A stretch of 64,000 nucleotides of DNA. Origin: UBA6183 sp964545895. GTDB lineage: Bacteria > Bacteroidota > Bacteroidia > UKL13-3. Where the stretch lies: the NCBI GenBank assembly GCA_964545895.1, contig CAZJHS010000001.1:38005-102004 (forward strand), in the 5' to 3' direction. This document shows, piece after piece, positions 35,476 through 45,166 of this stretch; the first letter of the stretch is position 1, and each line of letters opens with the position of its first letter. The notes beneath the pieces were generated by a model. That model worked only from the letters and a program-made list of their open reading frames with translations, made no database searches and was not told where the DNA came from. The position numbers and the translations under genes were made by a program.

Positions 35476-36522
35476 ATGAAATTATCTCAGTTTAAATTTA
35501 ACTTTACCGAGAGCCTTATTGCTAAGTATCCGGCTGATGTTCGCCACGACAGCAAAATGATGGTACTTGACCGCAAGAAAGGTAAAATTGAACACAAAGC
35601 TTTTAGCGACATCCTGAACTATTTTGATGATAGAGATGTGATGATTAACAATAACACCAAGGTTTTTCCGGCACGTTTATACGGTAGCAAAGAAAAAACT
35701 GGTGCCAAAATTGAAGTTTTCTTGTTGCGCGAGCTAAACAAAGAAATGAAACTTTGGGATGTATTGGTTGATCCGGCACGTAAAATCCGTGTAGGTAATA
35801 AATTATATTTTGGTGATGATACCTTAGTTGCCGAAGTGGTTGATAATACTACTTCTCGCGGACGTACCATTCGTTTTTTGTTTGATGGTACTGATGAAGA
35901 ACTTTGGAAATTAATTGAGAAATTAGGCGAAATGCCTATTCCTAAATACATGAACCGTGCGGTTGAAAAATTGGATAAAGACCGTTTTCAAACCATTTTT
36001 GCTAAACACATTGGTGCTGTTTCGCCACCAAGCGCTGGCTTACACTTTACCAAAGAGTTAATGATGCGCATGGAAATTAAAGGAGTAAACTTTACTGAGG
36101 TTACTGTACACAATGGCTTAGGAGCTTTTCGTGCTGTGGAGGTTGAAGATTTAACCAAACACAAAATGGATAGCGAGTTTTTTGATATCCCTACCGATAC
36201 ATCAAAAATTGTAAACAAAGCATTAGACGAAAAACAAAAGATTTGCGCAGTTGGTTCATCGGTTATGCGTGCTATCGAGTCTTCAGTTTCATCAACAGGC
36301 AGATTAAACGTAAACAGTGGTTGGACAGATAAATTCCTTTTCCCTCCGCATGATTTTAAAATAGCCAATTGCATGATTACTAATTTCCATCCACCAGAAT
36401 CAACCCTATTAATGCTAAGTGCAGCATTTGCAGGTTACGATGAATTGATGGAAGCTTACCAAGAAGCCATTAAAAAGAAATACAAGTTTATGGCCTACGG
36501 TGATGCATTATTAATCATCTAA
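35476..36522 (+). CDS. queA: S-adenosylmethionine:tRNA ribosyltransferase-isomerase
   Basis: 348 residues, the usual length. It begins with the family opening LSQFKFNFTESLIAKYPAD, and has VMINNNTKVFPARLYG, GEMPIPKYMNR, HIGAVSPPSAGLHFT, TVHNGLGAFRAVEVEDLTKHKMDSEFF (a 27-residue conserved block near 216-242) and NFHPPESTLLML. It transfers the ribose of SAM to preQ1 at the tRNA wobble position, making epoxyqueuosine. Other queuosine genes are not nearby. It is monocistronic, bounded by the terminator at 36541-36572. Confidence 0.95.
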   Translation: MKLSQFKFNFTESLIAKYPADVRHDSKMMVLDRKKGKIEHKAFSDILNYFDDRDVMINNNTKVFPARLYGSKEKTGAKIEVFLLRELNKEMKLWDVLVDPARKIRVGNKLYFGDDTLVAEVVDNTTSRGRTIRFLFDGTDEELWKLIEKLGEMPIPKYMNRAVEKLDKDRFQTIFAKHIGAVSPPSAGLHFTKELMMRMEIKGVNFTEVTVHNGLGAFRAVEVEDLTKHKMDSEFFDIPTDTSKIVNKALDEKQKICAVGSSVMRAIESSVSSTGRLNVNSGWTDKFLFPPHDFKIANCMITNFHPPESTLLMLSAAFAGYDELMEAYQEAIKKKYKFMAYGDALLII

Positions 36523-36540
36523 TTTAAGATATAAAATAAC

Positions 36541-36572
36541 AAAAAAGTCTCGCATTGTTGCGAGACTTTTTT
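36541..36572 (+). terminator. Terminator of queA
   Basis: AAAAAAGTCTCGCA (36541-36554) pairs perfectly with TGCGAGACTTTTTT (36559-36572) around a four-base loop. Confidence 0.92.
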
Positions 36573-36605
36573 GATTTAGCGCAATTCCGTTATTTTAGTA
36601 CAATC

Positions 36606-36941
36606 ATGGAATCAACCTTACATCATTTTGAGCAATTGGATATCAGAACTGGTACCATTAAAGAAGCACGTGTGTTTGAAAAGGCACGCAAGCCAGCCTA
36701 TCAATTACTCATTGATTTTGGAGCAGAAATTGGCCTTAAAAAATCATCAGCCCAAATTACCGAATTGTACCAGCCACAAAACTTAGTGGGCATGCAGGTA
36801 ATTGCGTTGGTTAATTTACCTCCAAGGCAAATTGCCAATTTTATTAGCGAGTGTTTGGTGCTAGGAGCGGTTAACACGGATGGAAGTGTGGTGTTACTTC
36901 AACCCCAACAAGCGGTAGCCAACGGATTGAAAATTGCTTGA
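36606..36941 (+). CDS. csaA: CsaA-like tRNA-binding domain protein
   Basis: 111 residues from ATG 36606; the frame is open upstream only through the terminator hairpin, so earlier starts are excluded. It is a single OB-fold tRNA-binding domain: LDIRTGTIKEARVFEKARKP, DFGAEIGLKKSSAQIT, VNLPPRQIANFISECLVLGA and a terminal VANGLKI. This matches CsaA of Bacillus, an export-linked chaperone-like protein, and the C-terminal domain of MetRS. Its molecular role outside Bacillus is not settled. Confidence 0.88.
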   Translation: MESTLHHFEQLDIRTGTIKEARVFEKARKPAYQLLIDFGAEIGLKKSSAQITELYQPQNLVGMQVIALVNLPPRQIANFISECLVLGAVNTDGSVVLLQPQQAVANGLKIA

Positions 36942-37035
36942 GGAAAACTGACTATTGTAGAATGAAGGTTGGAAAACTAAAGACCATAAACCACTCAACC
37001 AATAACAAATCAACCCCAAATTATTACCTTGCAGC

Positions 37036-38037
37036 ATGCCTAAAAATAAAAACGCATTTATACGTTACCGCATAATTGATGGGGCTTTACGCAACAAACA
37101 CAAGCGTTACCCATCTAAACAAGATTTAATAGAAGCTTGCCAAGGATTGGGCAGTGTAAGTGCGCGCACTATTGATAGCGATATTTATGATATGAAATTT
37201 GATGAGGAGTTAGCTTATCAAGCACCCATTGAATACGACCGTAAATTGCGCGGCTATTATTACACCGACCCTAACTACAGCATTAATAATTTACCTTTAA
37301 AACAAGAAGACTTATATGCGTTGGAGTTTGCTTGCTCTTTGCTTAAACAATTTGAAGGCATTGGCCCAATACAGCAGTTTATGCAATCGGTTGAGAAAAT
37401 TGAAGACTACGTAAACCTGCGCAGTGTTTATGGCAATGATGATTTTTTGCAAATTATTGAAACTGAAAAAAGCCTAAGCCAAAAAGGTAACGAATATTTA
37501 AGTCCGCTTTTATTAAGCATTAAAGAGCAACAAGCGGTAATGATGCATTACCAAGGCTTTGGACATACCGAAATTAAGCACTACCAGCTACATCCGTATG
37601 TTTTAAAGGAATACCGCAACCGTTGGTACGTAACAGGCATGTTGGTTGATAAAAACAGAATTCAAACTTTTGCATTGGAGCGCATCAAACAAATATTACC
37701 TACTACTACCAACTTTACCCGCGATACAAATTTTAAACCGGCAGAGTATTTTAAACACTCCTTTGGTATATCGGTTCACGATTACGAATCACAATTAATT
37801 ACCTTGAGTTTTAGTCCTACCGAGGCACCATACATTAAAAGCCAACCTTTGCATCAAACCCAACAAATAGTAGTTGATAATGAAACGGAATTTAAAATTA
37901 CGTTAGATGTTATCCCATCATATGAATTAAAATCGCAGATATTAAGTTATGGCGATAAGGTAAAGGTGGTTTCGCCCCAAGAGTTAAAAACCGAATTGGC
38001 ACAAACTTTAAAACTTGCCTTAAAAAACTACCAATAA
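37036..38037 (+). CDS. WYL-domain transcriptional regulator
   Basis: 333 residues. The N-terminal winged helix (about 1-75: FIRYRIIDGALRNKHKRYPS, with ARTIDSDIYDM as recognition part) is followed by a linker and the WYL domain (about 160-240), where QAVMMHYQGF and YVLKEYRNRWYVTGML fit the Sm-like fold. A C-terminal extension (about 245-333) resembles the WCX domain. WYL regulators sense nucleic acids or nucleotides. No defence genes or CRISPR array lie nearby, so a defence role has no support here. It is single, between csaA and guaB. Confidence 0.85.
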   Translation: MPKNKNAFIRYRIIDGALRNKHKRYPSKQDLIEACQGLGSVSARTIDSDIYDMKFDEELAYQAPIEYDRKLRGYYYTDPNYSINNLPLKQEDLYALEFACSLLKQFEGIGPIQQFMQSVEKIEDYVNLRSVYGNDDFLQIIETEKSLSQKGNEYLSPLLLSIKEQQAVMMHYQGFGHTEIKHYQLHPYVLKEYRNRWYVTGMLVDKNRIQTFALERIKQILPTTTNFTRDTNFKPAEYFKHSFGISVHDYESQLITLSFSPTEAPYIKSQPLHQTQQIVVDNETEFKITLDVIPSYELKSQILSYGDKVKVVSPQELKTELAQTLKLALKNYQ

Positions 38038-38099
38038 CCAACATTAACCCAAGGTTATTTTTACTGATATATTCCATGTTTTAGAAGAATACTTAAAAA

Positions 38100-38132
38100 T
38101 TTGCGGTAATACCACATATTTTCCTATTTTTG
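38100..38132 (+). promoter_or_regulatory. Promoter of guaB
   Basis: TTTG (38100-38103), a 21-bp spacer and TATTTTTG (38125-38132) match the Bacteroidota consensus exactly. The ATG follows at 38163. Confidence 0.7.
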
Positions 38133-38162
38133 CACGGCAAATAATAGAAGGTATTGTTTGCT

Positions 38163-39635
38163 ATGATAAACGACAAAGCTAAGTTTTACGGTGAAGGATT
38201 AACGTTTGATGACGTGTTGTTGCTTCCCGCCTTTTCTGAAGTTCTCCCTCGTGAGGTTAATACTTCAACCCAATTAACAAAAAACATACGTATTAATGTG
38301 CCCATTATTTCGGCAGCAATGGATACTGTTACCGAATATAGCTTGGCTATTGCCATGGCACAATCGGGCGGTATAGGCATGTTGCACAAAAACATGAGCA
38401 TTGAGCGCCAAGCCGAAGAGGTACGCAAGGTAAAACGTAGCGAAAGCGGAATGATTATGGACCCTGTAACTTTACCTGTTACAGCAACCTTAAAAGAAGC
38501 TCATAAAATAATGAGCGAAAATAAAATTGGTGGTATTCCTATTGTTGACGACAACTTTAAGTTGATGGGTATTTTAACCAACCGCGATTTAAGGTTTGAA
38601 AAACAATTGAGTAAAAAAGTTACTGAGGTAATGACTAAAGACAATTTAGTTACAGCACCGCAAGGAACTGATTTCAAAAAAGCCGAATCAATTTTACAGA
38701 AATATAAAATTGAGAAATTACCGGTAGTAGATAAAAAAGGCAAATTAATTGGCCTAATTACTTACCGCGATATTTTAAAAGTAAAAGATAACCCTAACGC
38801 TTGTAAAGATAAACACGGCCGTTTAATGGTTGGTGCAGCAGTAGGTGTTACCCCCGAAACACAAGATCGTATTGCAGCATTAGTAAAAGCTGGGGTTGAT
38901 GTTATTACTATTGATACTGCACATGGCCATAGTGCTTTTGTATTAAACGAAATTAAACGTTTACGCAAAATGTTCCCTGCGCTTGATATTATTGCAGGTA
39001 ACGTTGCCACTGGCGATGGAGCAAAAGCATTGGTTAAAGCTGGTGTTGATGCCGTTAAAGTAGGTGTTGGTCCGGGTTCTATTTGTACCACACGTATTAT
39101 TGCTGGTATTGGTATGCCACAGTTATCGGCTATTTATGATGCAGCCAAGGCTATTAAAACCAGTGGTGTGCCTATTATTGCCGATGGTGGTATACGTTAT
39201 AGTGGTGATATTGTAAAAGCATTAGCCGCAGGTGCAAGTACGGTAATGAGTGGTGGTATTTTTGCTGGAACTGAAGAGTCGCCAGGAGAAACCATCATAT
39301 TTGAAGGACGTAAGTTTAAATCGTATCGTGGTATGGGTAGTATTGAGGCCATGAAAGAAGGCAGCAAAGACCGTTATTTCCAAGATGCAGAAGAAGAAAT
39401 TGCCAAGCTAGTACCAGAAGGTATTGTGGGCATGGTAGCTTACAAAGGCAGCTTAAAAGACGTGGTTTACCAATTTACTGGTGGTTTGCGTGCTGGTATG
39501 GGTTATGTAGGTGCTAAAAACATTACCGAATTACAAAAAGCTAAGTTTGTAAAAATAACTGGTGCTGGTGCTAAAGAAAGCCACGCTCATGATATTACCA
39601 TTACCAAAGAAGCTCCTAACTACAGTAAAAAATAA
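38163..39635 (+). CDS. guaB: Inosine-5'-monophosphate dehydrogenase
   Basis: 490 residues from ATG 38163 (an upstream TTG at 38154 is less likely). It opens with GLTFDDVLLLPAFSEVLPR. Two CBS domains (about residues 90-205) interrupt the TIM barrel. The catalytic loop GPGSICTTRII holds the cysteine that forms the thioimidate with IMP. ADGGIRYSGDIVKALAAGAS and YRGMGSIEAM complete the family pattern. It oxidises IMP to XMP with NAD, the first committed step to GMP. It has a consensus promoter and its own terminator. Confidence 0.97.
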   Translation: MINDKAKFYGEGLTFDDVLLLPAFSEVLPREVNTSTQLTKNIRINVPIISAAMDTVTEYSLAIAMAQSGGIGMLHKNMSIERQAEEVRKVKRSESGMIMDPVTLPVTATLKEAHKIMSENKIGGIPIVDDNFKLMGILTNRDLRFEKQLSKKVTEVMTKDNLVTAPQGTDFKKAESILQKYKIEKLPVVDKKGKLIGLITYRDILKVKDNPNACKDKHGRLMVGAAVGVTPETQDRIAALVKAGVDVITIDTAHGHSAFVLNEIKRLRKMFPALDIIAGNVATGDGAKALVKAGVDAVKVGVGPGSICTTRIIAGIGMPQLSAIYDAAKAIKTSGVPIIADGGIRYSGDIVKALAAGASTVMSGGIFAGTEESPGETIIFEGRKFKSYRGMGSIEAMKEGSKDRYFQDAEEEIAKLVPEGIVGMVAYKGSLKDVVYQFTGGLRAGMGYVGAKNITELQKAKFVKITGAGAKESHAHDITITKEAPNYSKK

Positions 39636-39653
39636 TTAATCTATAACTCTTCG

Positions 39654-39682
39654 AAGGCCGTCCAAATTGGATGGCCTTTTTT
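39654..39682 (+). terminator. Terminator of guaB
   Basis: AAGGCCGTCCAA (39654-39665) pairs with TTGGATGGCCTT (39667-39678), with one G-T pair, followed by TTTT. Confidence 0.85.
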
Positions 39683-39736
39683 GTTTAGTGCCCTATGTAG
39701 TTCAAAAAAACTTTGGATTGATATAGCATAAAAACA

Positions 39737-39783
39737 GCACTGAAAGTGCGAAATACTGATGCGAGATGGTGAAACCTCTCGCA
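39737..39783. repeat. Pair of GAA-loop hairpins, REP-like
   Basis: GCACT-GAA-AGTGC (39737-39749) is followed 10 bp later by a second hairpin: TGCGAGA (39760-39766) pairs with TCTCGCA (39777-39783), and the inner GGT-GAA-ACC (39768-39776) continues the stem past one bulged T. Both have GAA triloops. They lie in the 260-bp spacer between guaB and the helicase gene, after the guaB terminator. No other feature is seen in that spacer. Confidence 0.55.
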
Positions 39784-39895
39784 ATTTGAGAATAATTTAA
39801 AGTACATGCAATCATATTAAACTAACTATGTAAATAGTTTACGTAATTAGGTTTCATCCGTCTTTTTTTATTTTATATCTTACCTCGCAAATACA

Positions 39896-42800
39896 ATGCG
39901 AAGCGAAGGCATAACTTTGAACCCGATTATGAGCACAGATTACAACCAATTATTTCAACAAGAGTTTACCAAACTTAACCCCGAGCAACAAGCTGCCGTA
40001 ACTACCACTGAAGGTCCGGTGTTGGTTATTGCTGGCCCAGGCACTGGTAAAACACAAATTTTGGCTGCACGTATTGCCAACATCATTAGCGTTGCCGATA
40101 ATAAGGCTGAAGATGTATTGTGTTTAACTTATACCGATGCTGGCGCTATTGCCATGCGTAAACGTTTATTGCAGTTTATTGGTCCTGATGCTTACAAGGT
40201 TGAGGTGCAAACTTTCCATGCGTTTTGTAACATGGTTATTCAAGAAAACTTGGACCATTTTGGTTTGCGTGGATTGGATGCCATAAGCGAATTAGAACAA
40301 ATAGAATTTGTACATCAAATTATAGATGGTTTTCCTAAAAATCATCCACTAAAAAGATATACGGGTGATGTGTATTACGAAACCAAAAAATTATTGGGTT
40401 TGTATGAGCAAATGAAACGCGAAAACTGGACGGCTGCATACCTACACCAACAAGTTGATTTGTATTTAGAAGACATTAAAACGCGTGACGAATACATCTA
40501 CAAAAAAACAACCAAATACGGCAATGCAGGCGAGCTAAAACAAAAAGTGTATGATGCAGAAGCAAACAGAATGGTGCAATTAAAAGCAGCTGCCGATACG
40601 TTTGACACTTATCAAAACTTATTAAAAAAACACGGCCGTTACGATTTTGCCGATATGATTTTATGGGTGATTGATGCGTTTAAGCAAAAGCCTGATATGT
40701 TAAGTCAGTACCAAGAAAAGTATCAATATTTTTTGGTGGATGAATACCAAGATACAAGTGGTGCACAAAACGAAGTGTTGCAACTTTTAATACAATATTG
40801 GGATAGCCCCAATGTGTTTTGTGTAGGCGATGATGATCAATCTATATACAGATTTCAAGGTGCTAACGTGGAGAATATTCAACACTTTAAAAAGGTGTAT
40901 CAACCACAAGGATTAACAGAAATTTCGTTGGTAGAAAACTACCGCAGTACCCAATACATTTTAGATGCAGCAAAAGCGTTAATCAGCAACAATAAAGTTA
41001 GGCTCGACCCTAACAAAACTTTAGTTGCTAAAAATGCTGCGCTCGCTAACTTAACCATCAAACCAACCCTACTGGAGTATTATAACTTGGCGCATGAAGC
41101 AGTTGGTATTGCACAACAAATTGAACGCTTAAAACAACAAGGAACTAAGCTTAGCGAGATAGCCGTAATTTACCGCAAACATGCGCAAGCGGAAGATATT
41201 ATTAAATACCTTCAAGCAAAAAATGTTGGCGTTAATACCAAAAAGAAAGTTGACATTTTGCATGAGCCTTTAATAAAAAAAATTGTACAAATGTTGCGTT
41301 ATGTATCAGCCGAAAACCATAAAGCTAATACAGGCGAAGCTTTTATTTATGAGTTGTTGCATTTCGATTTCTTTAAAATTCCGCCCATTGAAATTGCACG
41401 TATATCGGTAAATGTTTCGAGCAAAAATTTTAGCGAACGTAAAACTACTTGGCGCGAAGAAATTCGTAATGCTATCAGAAAAAAACCTACCGATTTATTT
41501 ACGCAAGAATTGCAACAAGGCAAAGAATTGGCTTATGCATCAAAAATTATTGAAGGTTGGATACGTGATGGAATAAACTTAACCACGCAACAATTAATTG
41601 AACGTATTATAAACGAAAGTGGTTTATTGGCGCAATGTTTAACCGGGGCTGATAAACGCTGGAACATGCAACTGTTGCATACCTTTTTTGACTTTGTAAA
41701 AAGCGAGTGCAGCCGTAAACCCAAAACTACAGTTAAGCAATTGCTAGAAACCATTGATTTGATGATGAGCCAGAAAGTGGCATTATCAACTCAACTTATT
41801 GCCTTTGCTGAGGATGGGGTAAATTTCCTTACAGCACATTCATCAAAAGGATTAGAGTTTGAACATGTGTTTATGATGGGTTGCACCACTAAAGCTTGGG
41901 AAAAATCGGCCAATAACTTTGATTTTAAATTACCTGACAACATATTTACTGATGCAGAAAATGTTTCGGGTGAAGACGAAGATGCTGAAAGTCGAAGGTT
42001 ATTTTATGTAGGCATGACCCGTGCAAAACGCGAGTTACACATAAGCTACGCTAAGTTTGATAACAACGGAAAAGATTTAGAAAAAAGCCGATTTGTAGCC
42101 GAGCTAGAAACGCATGCACAGTTACAAACGCAGTTTGTTTCGTTAGCAGATGAAGCGTTGGTTGACTTTACCTTGCATGTGTTGCAAAGTGTAAAAGCGC
42201 AAGCACCAGCAAGTTTATTTGATAACGAATTTGTAGATGAATTGCTGCAGAAATACTCGTTAAGTGTTACACATTTAAACAACTATTTAAAATGCCCTAC
42301 TGCATTTTATTTTAACAATTTAATTCGTGTACCTGCCCCATTAAGTGCAGCCATGACATTTGGTAGTGCTGTGCATTATGCACTTGAAATGTTGTTTAGA
42401 AACATGAATGCCAACCCCGAAAAAACATTTGGTTCGGTTGACGAATTTATGAAAGACTTTAAATGGTACATGCGAAGATTTGAAGATGCATTTACCGAAA
42501 CCGAATACAAGCGCAGGATAGAATATGGCGATGAAATTTTGCCTAAGTTTTATGATAAATACATTGGTCAGTGGAATAAAATTACCAGCATTGAGCGCAG
42601 CTACCGTAATGTGGTAATGGATGGTGTGCCCTTAAATGGTAAGTTAGATAAAATTGAATTTGATGGCAACAATGTAAATGTGGTTGATTATAAAACTGGT
42701 CAGTTTGAACGTGCCAAAACGAAATTTGGCCCGCCCAATTTAGAGCGAGTTGAGAAGGCAAAAGCAGAAGATAAAGACATTAAATTTGAGGATGAATTTG

Positions 42801-43132
42801 GGGGTGATTATTGGCGTCAGGCGGTGTTTTATAAAATATTAATTGATGCTGATAAAAACACAACTTGGCAAATGCAAAGTGCCGAGTTTGATTTTGTAGA
42901 ACCCGATAAAGCCACCAACGAATACATTAAGCAACGTGTACTTATTACCAATGATGATGTAGAAATAGTTAAACAACAAATTACATCAACCTATACCAAA
43001 ATAAAGGCCAAGGAATTTAGCCAAGGCTGTGGTAAAGATGAGTGTACTTGGTGCGATTTTGTGAGCACTTACTACAGCACTAATAATAGTACATTACCCT
43101 TAACTGAGCTAAAATTGGAAGATGAACTTTAA
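39896..43132 (+). CDS. UvrD-type helicase fused to a Fe-S PD-(D/E)XK nuclease
   Basis: 1078 residues. ATG 39896 is used here; ATG 39929 (MSTDYNQLF) is an alternative. Superfamily 1A helicase motifs: LNPEQQAAV and AGPGTGKT (46-53), VDEYQDT (motif II), GDDDQSIYRFQGA (III), ENYRSTQYIL (IV), AHSSKGLEFEHVF (V) and RLFYVGMTRAKRELHI (VI). The last 270 residues form a RecB/Cas4-type nuclease: GSAVHYALE, GKLDKIEFDG and VVDYKTGQ carry the active-site acids and lysine. Cysteines in LKCPTAF and CGKDECTWC give the four-Cys iron-sulfur pattern of AddB and Cas4. It probably acts in double-strand-break processing. Confidence 0.9.
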   Translation: MRSEGITLNPIMSTDYNQLFQQEFTKLNPEQQAAVTTTEGPVLVIAGPGTGKTQILAARIANIISVADNKAEDVLCLTYTDAGAIAMRKRLLQFIGPDAYKVEVQTFHAFCNMVIQENLDHFGLRGLDAISELEQIEFVHQIIDGFPKNHPLKRYTGDVYYETKKLLGLYEQMKRENWTAAYLHQQVDLYLEDIKTRDEYIYKKTTKYGNAGELKQKVYDAEANRMVQLKAAADTFDTYQNLLKKHGRYDFADMILWVIDAFKQKPDMLSQYQEKYQYFLVDEYQDTSGAQNEVLQLLIQYWDSPNVFCVGDDDQSIYRFQGANVENIQHFKKVYQPQGLTEISLVENYRSTQYILDAAKALISNNKVRLDPNKTLVAKNAALANLTIKPTLLEYYNLAHEAVGIAQQIERLKQQGTKLSEIAVIYRKHAQAEDIIKYLQAKNVGVNTKKKVDILHEPLIKKIVQMLRYVSAENHKANTGEAFIYELLHFDFFKIPPIEIARISVNVSSKNFSERKTTWREEIRNAIRKKPTDLFTQELQQGKELAYASKIIEGWIRDGINLTTQQLIERIINESGLLAQCLTGADKRWNMQLLHTFFDFVKSECSRKPKTTVKQLLETIDLMMSQKVALSTQLIAFAEDGVNFLTAHSSKGLEFEHVFMMGCTTKAWEKSANNFDFKLPDNIFTDAENVSGEDEDAESRRLFYVGMTRAKRELHISYAKFDNNGKDLEKSRFVAELETHAQLQTQFVSLADEALVDFTLHVLQSVKAQAPASLFDNEFVDELLQKYSLSVTHLNNYLKCPTAFYFNNLIRVPAPLSAAMTFGSAVHYALEMLFRNMNANPEKTFGSVDEFMKDFKWYMRRFEDAFTETEYKRRIEYGDEILPKFYDKYIGQWNKITSIERSYRNVVMDGVPLNGKLDKIEFDGNNVNVVDYKTGQFERAKTKFGPPNLERVEKAKAEDKDIKFEDEFGGDYWRQAVFYKILIDADKNTTWQMQSAEFDFVEPDKATNEYIKQRVLITNDDVEIVKQQITSTYTKIKAKEFSQGCGKDECTWCDFVSTYYSTNNSTLPLTELKLEDEL

Positions 43133-43503
43133 GCCAAAAAATCGCTAAAGTCTCTTTCTAACTCCACAAACAAATCAATAAAGGTGGCCATATCATTTCG
43201 TAATCTGATATGGATGCGCGATACTTTATCTCGTAATTCGGGAGATGGAGTTAATTGCAAACGCTGAATGTCGTTTTCGTGTTGCTTCACATCATGACGT
43301 AAAATGTCGATGACTTCGCGTTGCCTAATAAATCTGTTTTGAAAACGCTCAACCATAGCGGCAAACGATTTGGTGTAAAATGTGGGGATGAAATCTGCTA
43401 ATTGCGCTTGCATCTTAGCTAATTCGGCTTTGTAAAAATCAATTTCGCGAAGCCATTTTGCATACTCAACATCATGAGCTGCTTTTACTGCTGGTGCTGC
43501 CAT
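43129..43503 (-). CDS. Conserved-looking helical protein of unknown function
   Basis: 124 residues, almost entirely charged helix with likely coiled coils (YAKWLREIDFYKAELAKMQA and FVELERDF). No cysteines, no signal and no motif I recognise. Its stop overlaps the end of the convergent helicase gene by 4 bp. It lies alone between two convergent or divergent neighbours. Codon use and composition look like the neighbours, and the frame has a good ATG, so I take it as real. Confidence 0.6.
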   Translation of the reverse strand: MAAPAVKAAHDVEYAKWLREIDFYKAELAKMQAQLADFIPTFYTKSFAAMVERFQNRFIRQREVIDILRHDVKQHENDIQRLQLTPSPELRDKVSRIHIRLRNDMATFIDLFVELERDFSDFLA

Positions 43504-43656
43504 ACGATTTTATTTTTTGATTGGGAGAGTGAAGATAAAAACGTAACTTATTAAAAACAAGCAATCTGTGTTAAATTTTATGTTTTGGTGGATAAAGTTA
43601 AGCCCCTGATTGGCTGTAAATTGACAAATATCCTGTGCATGGGCGCCTAATTCTTA

Positions 43657-43664
43657 TATTTTTG
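43657..43664 (+). promoter_or_regulatory. Candidate -7 element of fumC
   Basis: TATTTTTG, 25 bp before the fumC ATG, fits TAnnTTTG. No clear TTTG is found at the -33 distance. Confidence 0.35.
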
Positions 43665-43689
43665 CGCCACTTAATAAAAAACATCACAC

Positions 43690-45084
43690 ATGGAATTTAG
43701 AATAGAACATGACACCATGGGCGAGGTAAAAGTACCTGCCGACAAGTATTGGGGCGCTCAAACAGAACGTTCACGCAATAACTTTAAAATTGGTCCTGAG
43801 GCTAGCATGCCTAAAGAGGTTATTCATGCTTTTGCTTATTTAAAGAAAGCTGCAGCACATGCCAATTGCGATTTAGGCGTTTTATCTGCCGAAAAACGCG
43901 ATTTAATTAGCCAAGTGTGTGATGAAATTTTAACAGGTGCACTTGATGCCGAGTTTCCATTAGTAATTTGGCAAACAGGTAGCGGAACTCAAAGCAACAT
44001 GAATGCCAACGAGGTTATTGCTTACCGCGCACATGTTTTAACTGGAGGTAAATTAACTGACGACACTAAAGTTCTTCACCCAAATGATGATGTAAACAAA
44101 TCACAATCATCAAACGATACCTACCCTACTGCTATGCATATTGCAGCATACAAAATGGTGGTAGAAACTACCATTCCAGGTATATTGAAGTTACGCAATA
44201 CACTTGCTAAAAAAGCCGAAGCTTTTAAAGATATTGTTAAAACTGGTCGTACACACTTTATGGATGCTACACCATTAACATTAGGACAAGAGTTTGGTGG
44301 CTACGTGCAGCAATTAGATAATGGCATACGTGCATTAAACAATGCATTAGAAATGGTAAAAGAATTAGCTTTAGGTGGTACTGCAGTTGGTACAGGCTTA
44401 AACGCACCAAAAGGATACGATGTTTTAGTAGCTAAAAAAATTGCTGAATTTACTGGTCATCCATTTGTTACTGCACCAAATAAATTTGAAGCATTAGCAG
44501 CACACGATGCCATGGTTGAATTGAGTGGTGCATTAAAACGTGTAGCAGTTAGTGCCATGAAAATTGCTAATGATATTCGTATGTTATCATCAGGCCCACG
44601 CAGTGGTATTGGCGAAATTGTAATTCCTGATAACGAACCAGGTTCATCAATTATGCCAGGTAAAGTTAACCCAACACAACCAGAAGCTATGACTATGGTA
44701 GCTGCGCAAGTTATGGGTAATGATGTGGCTGTAACTATTGGTGGTAGCAATGGTCATTTTGAATTAAACGTATTTAAGCCATTAATTGCTGCTAATGTTT
44801 TGCAAAGTGCACGTTTAATTGGTGATGCTTGTGTTAGCTTTAACGATAAATGTGCTGAAGGTATTGAGCCAAATAATGATATTATTAAACGCCATTTAGA
44901 AAATAGCTTAATGCTTGTTACTGCTTTAAATCCACACATTGGATACGAAAAAGCAGCTAAAATTGCTAAAACTGCACATAAAGAAAACAAAACTTTACGT
45001 GAAGCAGCCATTGAGTTAGGTTACTTAACCAACGAGCAATTTGATGCTTGGGTAAGACCAGAAAACATGGTTGGAAATTTGTAA
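43690..45084 (+). CDS. fumC: Class II fumarate hydratase
   Basis: 464 residues, the normal length. The opening MGEVKVPADKYWGAQTERS is typical. TGSGTQSNMNANEV, the B-site region HPNDDVNKSQSSND, TGRTHFMDATP and the signature GSSIMPGKVNP (with the catalytic serine loop) are all present. It hydrates fumarate to malate without iron-sulfur clusters, in the TCA cycle. A strong hairpin follows. Confidence 0.97.
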   Translation: MEFRIEHDTMGEVKVPADKYWGAQTERSRNNFKIGPEASMPKEVIHAFAYLKKAAAHANCDLGVLSAEKRDLISQVCDEILTGALDAEFPLVIWQTGSGTQSNMNANEVIAYRAHVLTGGKLTDDTKVLHPNDDVNKSQSSNDTYPTAMHIAAYKMVVETTIPGILKLRNTLAKKAEAFKDIVKTGRTHFMDATPLTLGQEFGGYVQQLDNGIRALNNALEMVKELALGGTAVGTGLNAPKGYDVLVAKKIAEFTGHPFVTAPNKFEALAAHDAMVELSGALKRVAVSAMKIANDIRMLSSGPRSGIGEIVIPDNEPGSSIMPGKVNPTQPEAMTMVAAQVMGNDVAVTIGGSNGHFELNVFKPLIAANVLQSARLIGDACVSFNDKCAEGIEPNNDIIKRHLENSLMLVTALNPHIGYEKAAKIAKTAHKENKTLREAAIELGYLTNEQFDAWVRPENMVGNL

Positions 45085-45114
45085 TTCGTCTGATTTATTT
45101 CAACTTAGATGATA

Positions 45115-45150
45115 AACGCGGGCTGCCTTTGGGCAGCCCGCGTTATTTTT
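45115..45150 (+). terminator. Terminator of fumC
   Basis: AACGCGGGCTGCC (45115-45127) pairs perfectly with GGCAGCCCGCGTT (45132-45144) around a four-base loop, then ATTTTT. Confidence 0.92.
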
Positions 45151-45166
45151 AGTATACTTGCCCTAC

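Noticed and set aside
37036..38037. WYL regulator as a marker of a defence island
   Set aside because: All neighbours are housekeeping genes; no nuclease-helicase defence cassette, CRISPR or toxin pair is near. The UvrD-type gene is separated by guaB and looks like a repair enzyme.
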